Part shown: piece by piece, positions 35,443 through 44,514 of the stretch | Position numbering within the stretch: position 1 is the stretch's first letter | Layout of the letters: each line of letters opens with the position of its first letter | Origin: Acidovorax soli | GTDB lineage: Bacteria > Pseudomonadota > Gammaproteobacteria > Burkholderiales > Burkholderiaceae_C | Reading direction: 5' to 3' | DNA length: 64,000 nt | Assembly (NCBI RefSeq): GCF_014207955.1 | Contig: NZ_JACHLK010000008.1 | Coordinates: 248,001-312,000, forward strand | Made by a program: the position numbers and the translations under genes | Notes under the pieces: generated by a model | The model's input: the letters and a program-made list of their open reading frames with translations, nothing else | What the model was told of the DNA's origin: nothing | Database searches by the model: none

Positions 35443-35934
35443 TTACTGGCCCTGGATGGCGCTGAGCATGGTCTTGGCGTTGCCGTTGATGAAGCGCAGC
35501 GTGGCTTCGTAGCGCACGGCGTTGTCCACGAAGGCGGCGCGCTCGCGGTCCAGGTCCACCGAGTTGTTGTCCAGCGCGGGTTGGGTCTGCAGCGAGTAGG
35601 CCAGCTTGCCCTTGCTGCCCAGTTCTGCCGACGAGCCTTCGTCGGCGGTGGATGCGGTGATGTGCCGTGGGTCCGTGCCTATCGTGACCGTGGGCCGCTG
35701 GGTGGTGTAGCCGGAGTTGCCCAGTGTGGTGGTGGACAGGCGGTGGGGCGATTCGGTGTACGAGGAGCGCTCGCCCATGGCGTTGCTCAGCGCGTCGGAA
35801 AATTTGAAGTCGCGTGCGACGTAGCCGGGGGTGTCGGCGTTGGCGATGTTGCTGGCGATGGCGCGCTGGCGCTCGGCACGCAGGATCAGTGCGTTGCCGT
35901 GGAAGTCCAGCCGGTTGGTCATCTTGTCAAGCAT
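35443..35934 (-). CDS. flgB: Flagellar proximal rod protein FlgB
   Basis: A 163-residue rod protein: NRLDFHGNALILRAERQRAI with SNIANADTPGYVARDFKF at the N-terminus and NNSVDLDRERAAFVDNAVRY at the C-terminus. The start at 35934 places the conserved helix early; an ATG 39 bases upstream is also in frame. First gene of flgBCDEFGH-IJKL and divergent from flgA. Confidence 0.95.
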   Translation of the reverse strand: MLDKMTNRLDFHGNALILRAERQRAIASNIANADTPGYVARDFKFSDALSNAMGERSSYTESPHRLSTTTLGNSGYTTQRPTVTIGTDPRHITASTADEGSSAELGSKGKLAYSLQTQPALDNNSVDLDRERAAFVDNAVRYEATLRFINGNAKTMLSAIQGQ

Positions 35935-36148
35935 GTCTGCCTCACGTCCAGGTTGCGAAATGCCAGCAAACACGGTTTTCTGGCGTGGCTCGATTATGAA
36001 AACCGCCCGGATTTTCTAAAGCGCGAAGAGCCCGCGTTTGGGGCCGCAGTTCGGGACTTCGGCGCCGGCGCCAGGGCCTACAGTGGTGGTCGTGAAATGG
36101 CCCTTGCACCGAGCTGCAGGGCCGCATTGACCTACCAGGAGGCGCCCC

Positions 36149-36889
36149 ATGGCACCCGCATTCCCCATCTTGTCCACGGCCGGCCGCACCGTGCTCGCCA
36201 CACTCGCATGCGCATGGCTGGCCAACGCGGCTCAGGCCCAGTCCGTGGCCGACCCGGCGGCGGACCTGCCCGCCCTGACCCAGCGCTGGCTGGACGATGC
36301 CATCACGCGCAACCAGCCTGCGGGCCTGCCGCTGCGCATGGAGGTGAGCATCGGTGCGCTCGACACGCGGCTGCGCCTGGCGCCGTGCGCCCGGGTCGAG
36401 CCCTACCTGCCGGCCGGCTCGCGCCTGTGGGGGCGCACCCGCCTGGGCCTGCGCTGTGTGGAGGGGCAGACCGCCTGGAACGTGTTCCTGCCCGTCACGG
36501 TCAAGGCCTTCGGGCCGGCATGGGTGCTGACGGGCAATGTGGCCTCCGGGGCCGTGCTGGCGGCCACCGATGCCGCGGAGGCGGAAGTGGACTGGGCGGC
36601 CGACGCCGCCGCGGTGGTGGCCAATCCCGACCAGTGGGTCGGCCAGATCGCCTCGCGCCCCCTGGTCGCGGGCCAGGCCTTGCGCCAGTCGATGGTGCGC
36701 CCGCCCAGCATCTTCAAGGCCGGGGCCCAGGTGCGGGTGGTGGCACAAGGCCCCGGATATGCGGTAACCTCGGCAGGCCAGGCGCTCACTGCGGGTGCCG
36801 TGGGCCAGACTGTGCGGGTTCGCATGGACAATGGGCGCACAATCTCTGGTATTGTGGGTGAAAATGGGACGGTTGACGTTACCCTTTGA
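36149..36889 (+). CDS. flgA: Flagella basal body P-ring formation chaperone FlgA
   Basis: A 246-residue periplasmic protein that helps FlgI assemble the P ring. Signal peptide ends at QAQ (about 31). A SAF-like region occupies about 120-185 (VLTGNVASGAVLAATDAAEA, ASRPLVAGQALRQSMVRPP), and the C-terminal FKAGAQVRVVAQGPGYAVTS with VRVRMDNGRTISGIV is the FlgA core. Preceded by CAGGAGG 8 bases before the ATG. Divergent from flgB; flgMN follow from their own promoter. Confidence 0.95.
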   Translation: MAPAFPILSTAGRTVLATLACAWLANAAQAQSVADPAADLPALTQRWLDDAITRNQPAGLPLRMEVSIGALDTRLRLAPCARVEPYLPAGSRLWGRTRLGLRCVEGQTAWNVFLPVTVKAFGPAWVLTGNVASGAVLAATDAAEAEVDWAADAAAVVANPDQWVGQIASRPLVAGQALRQSMVRPPSIFKAGAQVRVVAQGPGYAVTSAGQALTAGAVGQTVRVRMDNGRTISGIVGENGTVDVTL

Positions 36890-36912
36890 TGCATCACACC
36901 TGCATAAATAGC

Positions 36913-36939
36913 TAAAGTCCAGCGCCGAAGGGTCGAAAA
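36913..36939 (+). promoter_or_regulatory. Sigma-28 promoter of flgM
   Basis: TAAA at 36913-36916, 15 bases, then GTCGAAAA at 36932-36939, close to the FliA consensus TAAA-N15-GCCGATAA. It lies between flgA and flgM, so flgMN can be switched on after hook completion apart from flgA. Confidence 0.75.
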
Positions 36940-36981
36940 CATTGCTACGAGCTCCGTGTCATCGGAGCGCTGGAGAAGGCG

Positions 36982-37311
36982 ATGAAGATAGGTCAACAAC
37001 CGGAACTTCCGGGCGCACTGGCGCAGACGGGGCAGGCCAAGCAGGCCAAAACCCCCGCACCTGCCCCTGCGGCACCCCAAGGAGTGGCCCAGAGCACCAC
37101 GGCGGCTCCGGCCCCCGGCGTGCCTGTGACGGTTTCCACAGCGGCGCGGGCCCTGGACCAGACCACCCGTGCAGCGAGCGATTTCGACACGAAGAAGGTG
37201 GCCGCCGTGCGCGCAGCCATCGAAAAGGGCACGTTCTCGGTCAGCGCCGGCGCGATCGCCGACAAGCTGCTGGCCAACGCCCAAGAGATTTTCTCCCGTT
37301 CGCGCGGCTAG
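36982..37311 (+). CDS. flgM: Anti-sigma-28 factor FlgM
   Basis: A 109-residue anti-sigma factor that holds FliA until it is exported through the finished hook. An Ala/Pro/Gln-rich disordered first half is followed by the FliA-binding end (about 60-105): DFDTKKVAAVRAAIEKGTFS and ADKLLANAQEIFSR. Has its own sigma-28 promoter upstream and flgN 51 bases downstream. Confidence 0.93.
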   Translation: MKIGQQPELPGALAQTGQAKQAKTPAPAPAAPQGVAQSTTAAPAPGVPVTVSTAARALDQTTRAASDFDTKKVAAVRAAIEKGTFSVSAGAIADKLLANAQEIFSRSRG

Positions 37312-37362
37312 CGCGCCATCGCCTCTCGCAGGCGCACCAGCCGCATCCACCAGGAAACACCC

Positions 37363-37749
37363 GTGAGCATGCCGCTGGAAGAAGCCCTGCAAGCCGTTGA
37401 GCAGCACATCGAGGCAGTGTCTGCCGCCCTGCTCAAGGCCGACGCCCCCACCTTGGAACAAGCCAGCACCGGGTTGCGCGACGCCGCAGCCCGTTTTTCG
37501 TATGCGCTGGACCTCTCCCGCCAGCAGGTGAGCTCCATCACCCCCGCCCTCCGGGCCCGCATGGATGCCATCGCCGCCACCCTGGTGGTGCACCGTGAAA
37601 GCCTGGCCCGCCTGGCCGCCATCACCGACCGCCAGACCGCCGTGCTCGTCCCCTCCCAGGACAGCTCCGCCAACGCCACCTACGGCAACGGCCTGGGCGG
37701 CAAGCAAAAAGCCGCCGGCATCGCCAAGATCTACCGCTCGGCCGGCTGA
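37363..37749 (+). CDS. flgN: Flagellar export chaperone FlgN
   Basis: A 128-residue, mostly helical protein in the usual place after flgM. It guides FlgK and FlgL to the export gate. Sequence is weakly conserved in the family; seen here are a long amphipathic first half (LEEALQAVEQHIEAVSAALL), LARLAAITDRQTAVLVPSQD and a Gly/Lys-rich C-terminal tail ending in KIYRSAG. Assigned mainly on position, length and helix pattern. Confidence 0.8.
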   Translation: MSMPLEEALQAVEQHIEAVSAALLKADAPTLEQASTGLRDAAARFSYALDLSRQQVSSITPALRARMDAIAATLVVHRESLARLAAITDRQTAVLVPSQDSSANATYGNGLGGKQKAAGIAKIYRSAG

Positions 37750-37868
37750 TAGGCGGGTCACGGGCGCAGCAACGCTGCGCTGTATGGGCACAATTCTCTG
37801 TTTGTATTAGTACATAGCCACCGGCGCCCAAGCGCTGAGAACAGGCCGTGGATAGCGCGCTGCCCAAG

Positions 37869-38048
37869 CCAGTGCAGCCGTGCAAGGGCCGCCCCGCCGC
37901 ACCGGCTGCGTCCCCCTTCCCGAACCGCGCAGCGGATCGAGAGAAGGGGCTGAGGGCCGCGGCTCCAAGCCTGCCTGCGCAGGCTTGGACGTGCCCGAAG
38001 AGCCGCCGCTTCTGGCGGCGGTGCCGAGGCGCGCAGCGCCTCAGGGGG
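37869..38048. repeat. Hairpin-rich intergenic repeat, copy 2 (long form)
   Basis: Fills most of the 307-base convergent gap between flgN and fliA; I see no gene or other feature there. It shares with copy 3 a 5' block, a variable hairpin (CGAACCGC-gca-GCGGATCG at 37921-37939, one mismatch), the block around AAGCCTGC-ctGC-GCAGGCTT, a CCGCCGCTTCTGGCGGCGG hairpin and the terminal GAGGCGC-gca-GCGCCTC before AGGGGG. Confidence 0.85.
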
Positions 38049-38056
38049 TTGTACGC

Positions 38057-38773
38057 TTAATGACTTCGCATTTTTGCCCGCAAGCGGGCAATCGACTGGC
38101 TGTGCAGCTGGCACACCCGGGATTCGGTGACGCCCAGCACGGCTGCGATCTCCTTGAGATTCATGTCGTGCTCGTAGTACATGCCCATGATGTGCTGCTC
38201 GCGTTCGGGCAGCGATTCGATGGCGCTGACCAGCGCCGAGCGCAGGCGGTGGTCGCGCAGCATTTCGAGCGGGTTGGCCGCCTCGTCGCCCACATGGCGG
38301 TCGAGGAAACCATCGTCCTCCTCGTTGCCATGGGTCATGTCCTCCAGGTACACGAGCTGCGTGCCGCGCACCTTGCCCAGCAGGTTCTGGTATTCGGGCA
38401 GGGGCATGCCCATCTCGGTGGCGATCTCCGACTCGAGCGGGCTGCGGCCCAGGCGCTGCTCCAGCCGGTTGACGGCCTGCTCGATGTCCTTTTGGCTTTT
38501 GCGCGAGCTGCGCGACATCCAGTCGCCCTCGCGCAGTTCATCGAGCATGGCGCCGCGGATGCGCTGGGTGGCAAAGGTCTCGAACTGCACGCCCTGGGCG
38601 GCTTCGTAGCGCGAAAGGGCTTCCGCCAGGCCCATCATGCCGACCTGGATCAGATCATCCAGCTCCACATTGGGAGGCAGCTTGGCGATCATGTGGTGGG
38701 CGATCCGCCGTACCAGGGGTACGTGCTGGCGAATCATCGCATCACGATCGAGCTGGCCTTTGGCGGTGTACAT
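38057..38773 (-). CDS. fliA: RNA polymerase sigma-28 factor FliA
   Basis: A 238-residue sigma factor for late flagellar genes. Region 2 is near the N-terminus (HVPLVRRIAHHMIAKLPPNV, LDDLIQVGMMGLAEALSRYE, FETFATQRIRGAMLDELREG), region 3 at about 85-150 and region 4 at the C-terminus with the HTH MNLKEIAAVLGVTESRVCQL. Starts 4 bases after flhG, so it is the last gene of flhBAFG-fliA. Its target sites are seen upstream of flgM, fliC and fliS in this window. Confidence 0.97.
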   Translation of the reverse strand: MYTAKGQLDRDAMIRQHVPLVRRIAHHMIAKLPPNVELDDLIQVGMMGLAEALSRYEAAQGVQFETFATQRIRGAMLDELREGDWMSRSSRKSQKDIEQAVNRLEQRLGRSPLESEIATEMGMPLPEYQNLLGKVRGTQLVYLEDMTHGNEEDDGFLDRHVGDEAANPLEMLRDHRLRSALVSAIESLPEREQHIMGMYYEHDMNLKEIAAVLGVTESRVCQLHSQSIARLRAKMRSH

Positions 38774-38777
38774 CAGT

Positions 38778-39572
38778 TCAGTGGCTCCGGACAAGATGTG
38801 CGGGCGTGGATGGGAAGCTGCTGGACGTCGCAGCTGCCACCATCGACCCATTGATGGTGCCCGCGTTTTCCAGCAGTTGCAAGGCCAGGCGCTGCAGGTC
38901 CTGCGGGTTCTGCGTGGAGACGGCCGTAGTGTGCACCTGCCCGCCCAGATGGCGCTCGGCGCAGTCCTGCAATGTCTGCAAGGCAACAAGGGTCTTGCGG
39001 CGCTCCCGGACTCCCGAGCCGCGCACCAGGGCCGCCACTGTACAGGACAGCCCGGTGTACTGCGCCATCTGTTTCAGACTTTTGTACGTGGTGAGCACTC
39101 CGGCGGAGCCGCCCTCCATCACCATCAGCGGGGTGGTGCGGGTGTGGGTGAGCAACTGCCCCAGCAGGGGCGCGGGCGCATGCAGCACCAGGATGCTGTA
39201 GGCGCGGAAATAGGGCTGGATGTCCTGCAGCGGCGAGACATGGGGCGGGCGATCGGTCCGGGTGAGCTGCCACAGGCCCCGGGCGGCGGGAAGCACCGCC
39301 AGCGAAGAGGCATTGGCACCGCCTTCCAGGCCGTCGTGCCAGGGGGCCTGGCGCAGCAGGTGGTACAGGCCGGGCGATTCCTCGGACTCGTAGCCCGTGG
39401 CGTCGAGCACCACGACCGGATAGCCCAGGCGCTGCAGGCTGGCGCAGACCTGCCACAGGGTTTCCAGGCCGCTGCCGGGCTGCTCCTGGCTGGCCACGGC
39501 CAGCACGCGCAACTCGGTCTGCGGGGTGAAGCTGTGCAGGCTCGCAGCCTGGTGAAAGCCGGTATCAAGCAT
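38778..39572 (-). CDS. flhG: FlhG/FleN-position ParA-like protein with degenerate P-loop
   Basis: A 264-residue protein between flhF and fliA, the normal place of the MinD-like ATPase FlhG that limits flagellar number. The fold pattern is still readable: LRVLAVAS strand, helix, YPVVVLDAT strand (about 51-57). However the Walker A lysines are absent; at about 29-38 the sequence reads QEQPGSGLET instead of KGGVGKT-like. A C-terminal activation helix is not clear. It therefore probably cannot hydrolyse ATP and may act only as a partner of FlhF. It overlaps flhF by 8 bases. The gene symbol is given by position and is tentative. Confidence 0.7.
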   Translation of the reverse strand: MLDTGFHQAASLHSFTPQTELRVLAVASQEQPGSGLETLWQVCASLQRLGYPVVVLDATGYESEESPGLYHLLRQAPWHDGLEGGANASSLAVLPAARGLWQLTRTDRPPHVSPLQDIQPYFRAYSILVLHAPAPLLGQLLTHTRTTPLMVMEGGSAGVLTTYKSLKQMAQYTGLSCTVAALVRGSGVRERRKTLVALQTLQDCAERHLGGQVHTTAVSTQNPQDLQRLALQLLENAGTINGSMVAAATSSSFPSTPAHLVRSH

Positions 39573-41097
39573 CGACCAACCCCCTGTCTGTCACCAGTTC
39601 TGGCGAGTGTGAGAAAAAGAAATTCAGATCGCTGGCCTTGGGGTCGAACGGCGACTTGACGGGTGCACGCATCGAGGTGCCGATGAGCTGGTGGGCGTCG
39701 GCGGCCTCCCAGTCCTCGGGCACGCGCTGGCCGTTGGTCACGCCGCGCAGCACCATCTGGTGGCGGATCAGCGCGTCGATCGAGGGGCCAAGCTTCACGG
39801 CCTCGTCGACCTTGGACAGGATGGCCTGCTGCGAGCCGTTGGTCTTGAACGAGGTCAGCACATCGTCCAGCGTGTCGCCGTGGCAGCCGGCGTTGAGCAC
39901 CAGCAGGCGGTTGACGTGGGGCAGGTCGAGCACGTCGAGCATGTCGCGCTTGCGTGGATCGCGCGGCGCGACACCCGTGGTGTCGATCAGCACCATCTTC
40001 TTGCCGCTGAGCAGGCCCAGCAGGTCCTGCAGTGCGGCGCGGTCGTGCGCCAGGTGGGCCACGATGCCCAGCATGCGGCCATAGGTGCGCAGTTGCTCGT
40101 GGGCACCCACGCGGTAGGTGTCCAGCGTGATCAGGCCCACGCTGCCGGGGCCATGGATGCGCGCGCACAGGGCTGCGAGCTTGGCCGTGGTGGTGGTCTT
40201 GCCGACGCCGGTGGAGCCCACCATGGCAAAGATGCCGCCCTGTTCGTACAGAGGGAGGGCGCCGGCATCGGTCTTGAGGTTGCGTTCCAGCACGTCCATG
40301 AGCCAGCGCACGGCTTCGGCGGCCGACAGGTCCTCGGGCAGGCGCTCCAGCACGGCGCGGGCCAGGGCGGGCGAGTAGCCGGCCCGGATCATCTTGAGCA
40401 TCAGATTGGACTGGATCGGGTTCTGGCGCGCCTGGCCCAGCCAGGCCAGCGTGTTGAAGCGGTCCTCTATGAGATCCTTCATCGATTGCAGCTCGTTCAT
40501 CAGGTTCTGCTGGCCGTTGAGCTGCGCGTTGGACAGGGCCGGCGCTTCCTGGTGGTGGTGGCGCTGTGGCTTGCGCGGTGCCGGCTCGGGCAGGTCCATG
40601 GGAATGGAGCGCAGCGGGTTGTGGCGGGCCACCTGGGCGGCAGGGCGCTCGCGGGCGAGTTCCTCCGCGCGGTCGCGGCTGCGCTGCATCATGGGCACGG
40701 GGTCCGACGGGCCGGCAATCGCCTCATGGCGGCGGCGCAGCATGCGCTCGCGCACGTAGTCCTGGAAGGACAGGGTGCTCATGGCCAACTGCTCGGTGTC
40801 TTCCTCAACCGGATTGCGGTTCGTGGCGATCGGCTGGGCAGCGCGGGGCTGCGGCTGCTGCTGTTGTTGCTGCTGGCGCTGGCTGGCCTGCACCAGGGGC
40901 GAGGCGGCACTGGCGGCCGGTTGCTTGGCGACCGCGGCGCTGTCCAGGGCGGACAGGGTGTCCTCGGCCGTGGCCATCACTTCCACGCCATTGGCCGTGG
41001 GGCGGTTGGACAGGATCAGCGTGCCCTCGCCAAAGGCCATGCGTGCTTTGGCCAGTGCTTCACGGGACGTGGCAGCGTGGAAGCGTTTGATGTTCAT
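39565..41097 (-). CDS. flhF: Flagellar biosynthesis GTPase FlhF
   Basis: A 510-residue SRP-type GTPase that sets polar flagellar placement. N-terminal B domain MNIKRFHAATSREALAKARM; then a long unstructured linker (about 55-195) with a glutamine run at 75-81; then the N and G domains. The P-loop is GSTGVGKT (294-301), a further switch is LIDTTGVAPRD and the NKxD-type position reads SKVDEAVKLG. The linker is Pro/Gln/Arg rich. Overlaps flhA by 4 bases. Confidence 0.95.
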   Translation of the reverse strand: MNIKRFHAATSREALAKARMAFGEGTLILSNRPTANGVEVMATAEDTLSALDSAAVAKQPAASAASPLVQASQRQQQQQQQPQPRAAQPIATNRNPVEEDTEQLAMSTLSFQDYVRERMLRRRHEAIAGPSDPVPMMQRSRDRAEELARERPAAQVARHNPLRSIPMDLPEPAPRKPQRHHHQEAPALSNAQLNGQQNLMNELQSMKDLIEDRFNTLAWLGQARQNPIQSNLMLKMIRAGYSPALARAVLERLPEDLSAAEAVRWLMDVLERNLKTDAGALPLYEQGGIFAMVGSTGVGKTTTTAKLAALCARIHGPGSVGLITLDTYRVGAHEQLRTYGRMLGIVAHLAHDRAALQDLLGLLSGKKMVLIDTTGVAPRDPRKRDMLDVLDLPHVNRLLVLNAGCHGDTLDDVLTSFKTNGSQQAILSKVDEAVKLGPSIDALIRHQMVLRGVTNGQRVPEDWEAADAHQLIGTSMRAPVKSPFDPKASDLNFFFSHSPELVTDRGLVDA

Positions 41098-43169
41098 GAT
41101 GCACCTTTGAGGATGGGCCCGATGCGGATCGTGTGGGTCTCGGGAATTTCACTGTGGGCAAGGACCTGCAGGCGGGGCGCCACGCGGCGCACCAGGCGGG
41201 AGATCGCATTGCGGATCTGGTCGGGAACGAGCAGGCAGGCGGGCAGGCCCATCTCCTCCTGGCGCAGTGCCACTTCGGCGGCCTTCTGCGTCAGGATGTC
41301 GGCCACACCGGGGTCGAGCGCCGGGGCGGCGGTATTGCCCAGGGCCTGCACCAGCAGGCGCTCCAGACCGGGCTCGATGGCGATGACGTTGAGCTCGCGC
41401 GTCGGGCCGTAGATCTGCTGCACGATGGCCGGCGACAGGGCGATGCGCACGCGGCGGGCCAGTTCCACGGGGTCGGAGATGCCGCCGGCGTGCTCGGCCA
41501 GGGTCTCGATGATGGTGCGGATATCGCGGATGTGCACAGACTCTTCCAGCAGCAGCTGGAGGACTTTCTGGAACGTGGCGATGGAGACCATTTTCGGGAC
41601 GACTTCTTCGATGAGCTTGGGGGCCAGCTTGGCGACGTGTTCCACCAGTTGTTGGGTTTCCGTGCGGCTCAGCAACTTGGCTGCCTGCACTTGCATCAAG
41701 TGTGACAAATGCGTCGCCATCACGGTTTCCGAATCAACGACCGTAAAGCCGGCCATTTGCGCCGCTTCCTTCTGCCGGTCATCGATCCAGTGGGCGGGCA
41801 GGCCGAAGGCCGGGTCGGTCGTGGGCGTGCCGATCAGCGGCGTGGTGATGCCGCCGGGGTTGATGGCCAGGAACATGCCGGGGAAGGCCTCGCCTTCGCC
41901 CACCACCACGCCGCGCAGCGTGATGCGGTAGCCGCTGGGCTTGAGTTCCAGGTTGTCGCGCACGTGCACGGCCGGCGGCAGGAAGCCCACTTCCTGGGCG
42001 AACTTGCGGCGCACGCCCTTGATGCGGGTCAAGAGGTCGCCCTGGCGGCTCTTGTCCACCAGCGTGATCAGGCGGTAGCCCAGCTCCAGGCCCAGCAGGT
42101 CCACGGGCTGCAGGTCGTCCCAGGTGGCCTCGCCATCGGTGGCCACGGGGGGCGGTGCGGGGGCTTCCACTGGCACTTGCTGGCGCTGGTGCAGGGTCCA
42201 GGCCCAGTAGCCGATGCCGCCGCCCACGACCAGGAACACCAGGTGGGGCATGCCGGGGATCAGGCCCAGCAGGATCAGCACGCCGGCCGTCACGGCCAGC
42301 ACGCGGGGCGACATGAACAGCTGCTGCACGATCTGGCGGCCCATGTCCTGTTCCTTGCCCACGCGCGAGATCACCATGGCGGCGGCCACCGAGATCAAAA
42401 GGCCGGGGATCTGGGCCACCAGGGCGTCGCCGATGGCCAGCAGGATGTAGCTGTCGGCCGCCTGCTTGGCCGAGAGGTCGTGCTGCAGCACGCCGATGGC
42501 GAAGCCGCCAATGATGTTGATGAGCAGGATCAGGATGCCGGCGATGGCGTCGCCGCGCACAAACTTGGAGGCACCGTCCATGGAGCCGAAGAAGTTGGCT
42601 TCCTCGGCCACTTCGGCGCGGCGGCGCTTGGCCTCCTTCTCGTCGATCAGGCCGGCGTTGAGGTCGGCGTCCACCGCCATCTGCTTGCCGGGCATGGCAT
42701 CCAGGGTGAAGCGGGCCGACACTTCGGCGATGCGCTCGGCACCCTTGGTCACCACCACGAAGTTGATCACCACCAGGATGGCGAACACGATCAGGCCCAC
42801 GGCGAAGTTGCCGCCGATCAGGAAATGGCCGAAGGCCTCGATCACGGCGCCGGCGGCACCGGGGCCGGTGTGGCCTTCCAGCAACACCACGCGGGTGGAG
42901 GCCACGTTCAGCGACAGGCGCATCAGCGTGGTCAGCAGCAGTACCGAGGGAAAGGCGGCGAAGTCCAGCGGCCGCACCATGTAGGCCGACACCATCATCA
43001 CCATCAGTGCCACGGCGATGTTCAGGGTGAAGAAGGTGTCCAGCATCCAGGGCGGGATGGGCAGCACCATCAGCGCCAGGATGGCCACCACCAGCAGGGG
43101 CGCCGACATGCCCTGCAAGGCGGAGCTGTTGCTGCCCGCCCATTGCCGAAGGGTGTTCAATTGGTTCAT
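41094..43169 (-). CDS. flhA: Flagellar type III export gate protein FlhA
   Basis: A 691-residue inner-membrane export-gate subunit. About eight helices lie in the first 330 residues, with the FHIPEP-family loop block PGKQMAVDADLNAGLIDEKE (about 154-173) followed by AKRRRAEV. The C-terminal cytoplasmic domain (about 360-691) binds chaperones and substrates; it ends VLAHSEIPETHTIRIGPI. Overlaps flhB and flhF by 4 bases each, so translation is coupled. Confidence 0.97.
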   Translation of the reverse strand: MNQLNTLRQWAGSNSSALQGMSAPLLVVAILALMVLPIPPWMLDTFFTLNIAVALMVMMVSAYMVRPLDFAAFPSVLLLTTLMRLSLNVASTRVVLLEGHTGPGAAGAVIEAFGHFLIGGNFAVGLIVFAILVVINFVVVTKGAERIAEVSARFTLDAMPGKQMAVDADLNAGLIDEKEAKRRRAEVAEEANFFGSMDGASKFVRGDAIAGILILLINIIGGFAIGVLQHDLSAKQAADSYILLAIGDALVAQIPGLLISVAAAMVISRVGKEQDMGRQIVQQLFMSPRVLAVTAGVLILLGLIPGMPHLVFLVVGGGIGYWAWTLHQRQQVPVEAPAPPPVATDGEATWDDLQPVDLLGLELGYRLITLVDKSRQGDLLTRIKGVRRKFAQEVGFLPPAVHVRDNLELKPSGYRITLRGVVVGEGEAFPGMFLAINPGGITTPLIGTPTTDPAFGLPAHWIDDRQKEAAQMAGFTVVDSETVMATHLSHLMQVQAAKLLSRTETQQLVEHVAKLAPKLIEEVVPKMVSIATFQKVLQLLLEESVHIRDIRTIIETLAEHAGGISDPVELARRVRIALSPAIVQQIYGPTRELNVIAIEPGLERLLVQALGNTAAPALDPGVADILTQKAAEVALRQEEMGLPACLLVPDQIRNAISRLVRRVAPRLQVLAHSEIPETHTIRIGPILKGAS

Positions 43170-44329
43170 GGCGCGCTGCCTTGCACGGTGGAGGGAGTGG
43201 TCTTGTTCAGCGGATCGAGCTCAGGTGGCACGAAAGGCTCGACCAGTTCGCCCGGCATCTGCCCCTCGCCGCGCAGGGCGGCCTTGAGGCGGTACACATA
43301 GGCCAGCACCTGGGCCACGGCGGCGTACAGCGTGGCTGGGATGGCCTGGTCGAGTTCGGCATGGGCGTACAGGGCACGGGCCAGCATGGGCGACTGCAGC
43401 ACGGGCACGTCGTGGGCCTTGGCCAGATCGCGGATGCGCATGGCAATCAGGTCGGTGCCGCGCGAGATCACCTGCGGGGCGGCCATGGTCTTGTCGTCGT
43501 ACTTCAGGGCTACTGCGTAGTGGGTGGGGTTCATCACCACGAAGTCGGCCTTGGGGACCGCGGCCACGCTGGCACCGTCGGCCAGCTCGCGCTGTTTCTG
43601 GCGGATACGGCCCTTGGTGTGCGGGTCGCCTTCGGACTCCTTGTGCTCCTGCTTGACTTCCTCGTGCGACATTTTCAGGCGCGAGCGGAAGAAGTAGGCC
43701 TGCAGGGGCACGTCGATCAGGGCCGCCATGAACACCACCAGCAGCATCAGGCTGACACCCGAGACCAGCCATTCGCACATCTGGCGGATGGCCATGGGCG
43801 AAGGCTGCAGCACCAGCATGGCCACGCGCTCGATGCTGCCCGCCATGTAGTGCCAGGCCACGGCGGAGATGATGGCCGTCATGAGCACCATCTTGGCCAC
43901 GTTGGCCATCTGCTGCTTGGAAAACAGGTTGGCGACGCCCGAAAGGGGATTCAGGCGGTTGAACTGGGGGCTGATGGGCTTGCTGCTGAAGATCCAGCCA
44001 CCGGCGCCGATGGCGCTGAGCAGTGCTGCGCCGCTGGTGAGCAGGGCGAACACGGTGCTGGCCACCAGGCCCACGATGACCATGGTGCGCAGCCGGTCCA
44101 GCATGGTGGCGGGGGCCATCACCGTGTTGACGTTGAACACCAATTGGTGGCTCAGCGCCTGCTGCAGCTGTTCCATGAGGGTCGGGGCCAGGACCAGCAT
44201 GGCGCCGCCACCTGCACCCAGAATCGCCAGGTGCGACAGGTCGCGCGAGCGCGCACCCTGCCCGTCTTCGCGCGCTTTCTGCAGCTTGCGTTCGGACGCC
44301 GGAAGGCTTTTTTCTTGGCTGGATTCCAT
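43166..44329 (-). CDS. flhB: Flagellar export switch protein FlhB
   Basis: A 387-residue export apparatus protein. About four helices lie between residues 35 and 205, then a cytoplasmic domain with the self-cleaving NPTH motif at 267-270 (VVMNPTHYAVAL), needed to switch export from hook to filament proteins. The C-terminal tail (about 355-387) is Pro rich. First gene of the flhBAFG-fliA run, 185 bases after cheZ. Confidence 0.97.
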   Translation of the reverse strand: MESSQEKSLPASERKLQKAREDGQGARSRDLSHLAILGAGGGAMLVLAPTLMEQLQQALSHQLVFNVNTVMAPATMLDRLRTMVIVGLVASTVFALLTSGAALLSAIGAGGWIFSSKPISPQFNRLNPLSGVANLFSKQQMANVAKMVLMTAIISAVAWHYMAGSIERVAMLVLQPSPMAIRQMCEWLVSGVSLMLLVVFMAALIDVPLQAYFFRSRLKMSHEEVKQEHKESEGDPHTKGRIRQKQRELADGASVAAVPKADFVVMNPTHYAVALKYDDKTMAAPQVISRGTDLIAMRIRDLAKAHDVPVLQSPMLARALYAHAELDQAIPATLYAAVAQVLAYVYRLKAALRGEGQMPGELVEPFVPPELDPLNKTTPSTVQGSAP

Positions 44330-44514
44330 GATGGCATGACAACTCGTGTCCTGCCATTGTCGTGAGCGACCCGGAAATCTAAAGACGGATAAAAGGCGGC
44401 TGCAGGCCTCTTTTCCCTTGTACCTTGCTGCCGCTGCGCGGCGCCGGGCGCGCGGGCATGGCTAGCGGTGGCGGTGGCGGGCGGTGTGTGGCGCCAGGCC
44501 CGTCACCCAGCGGG

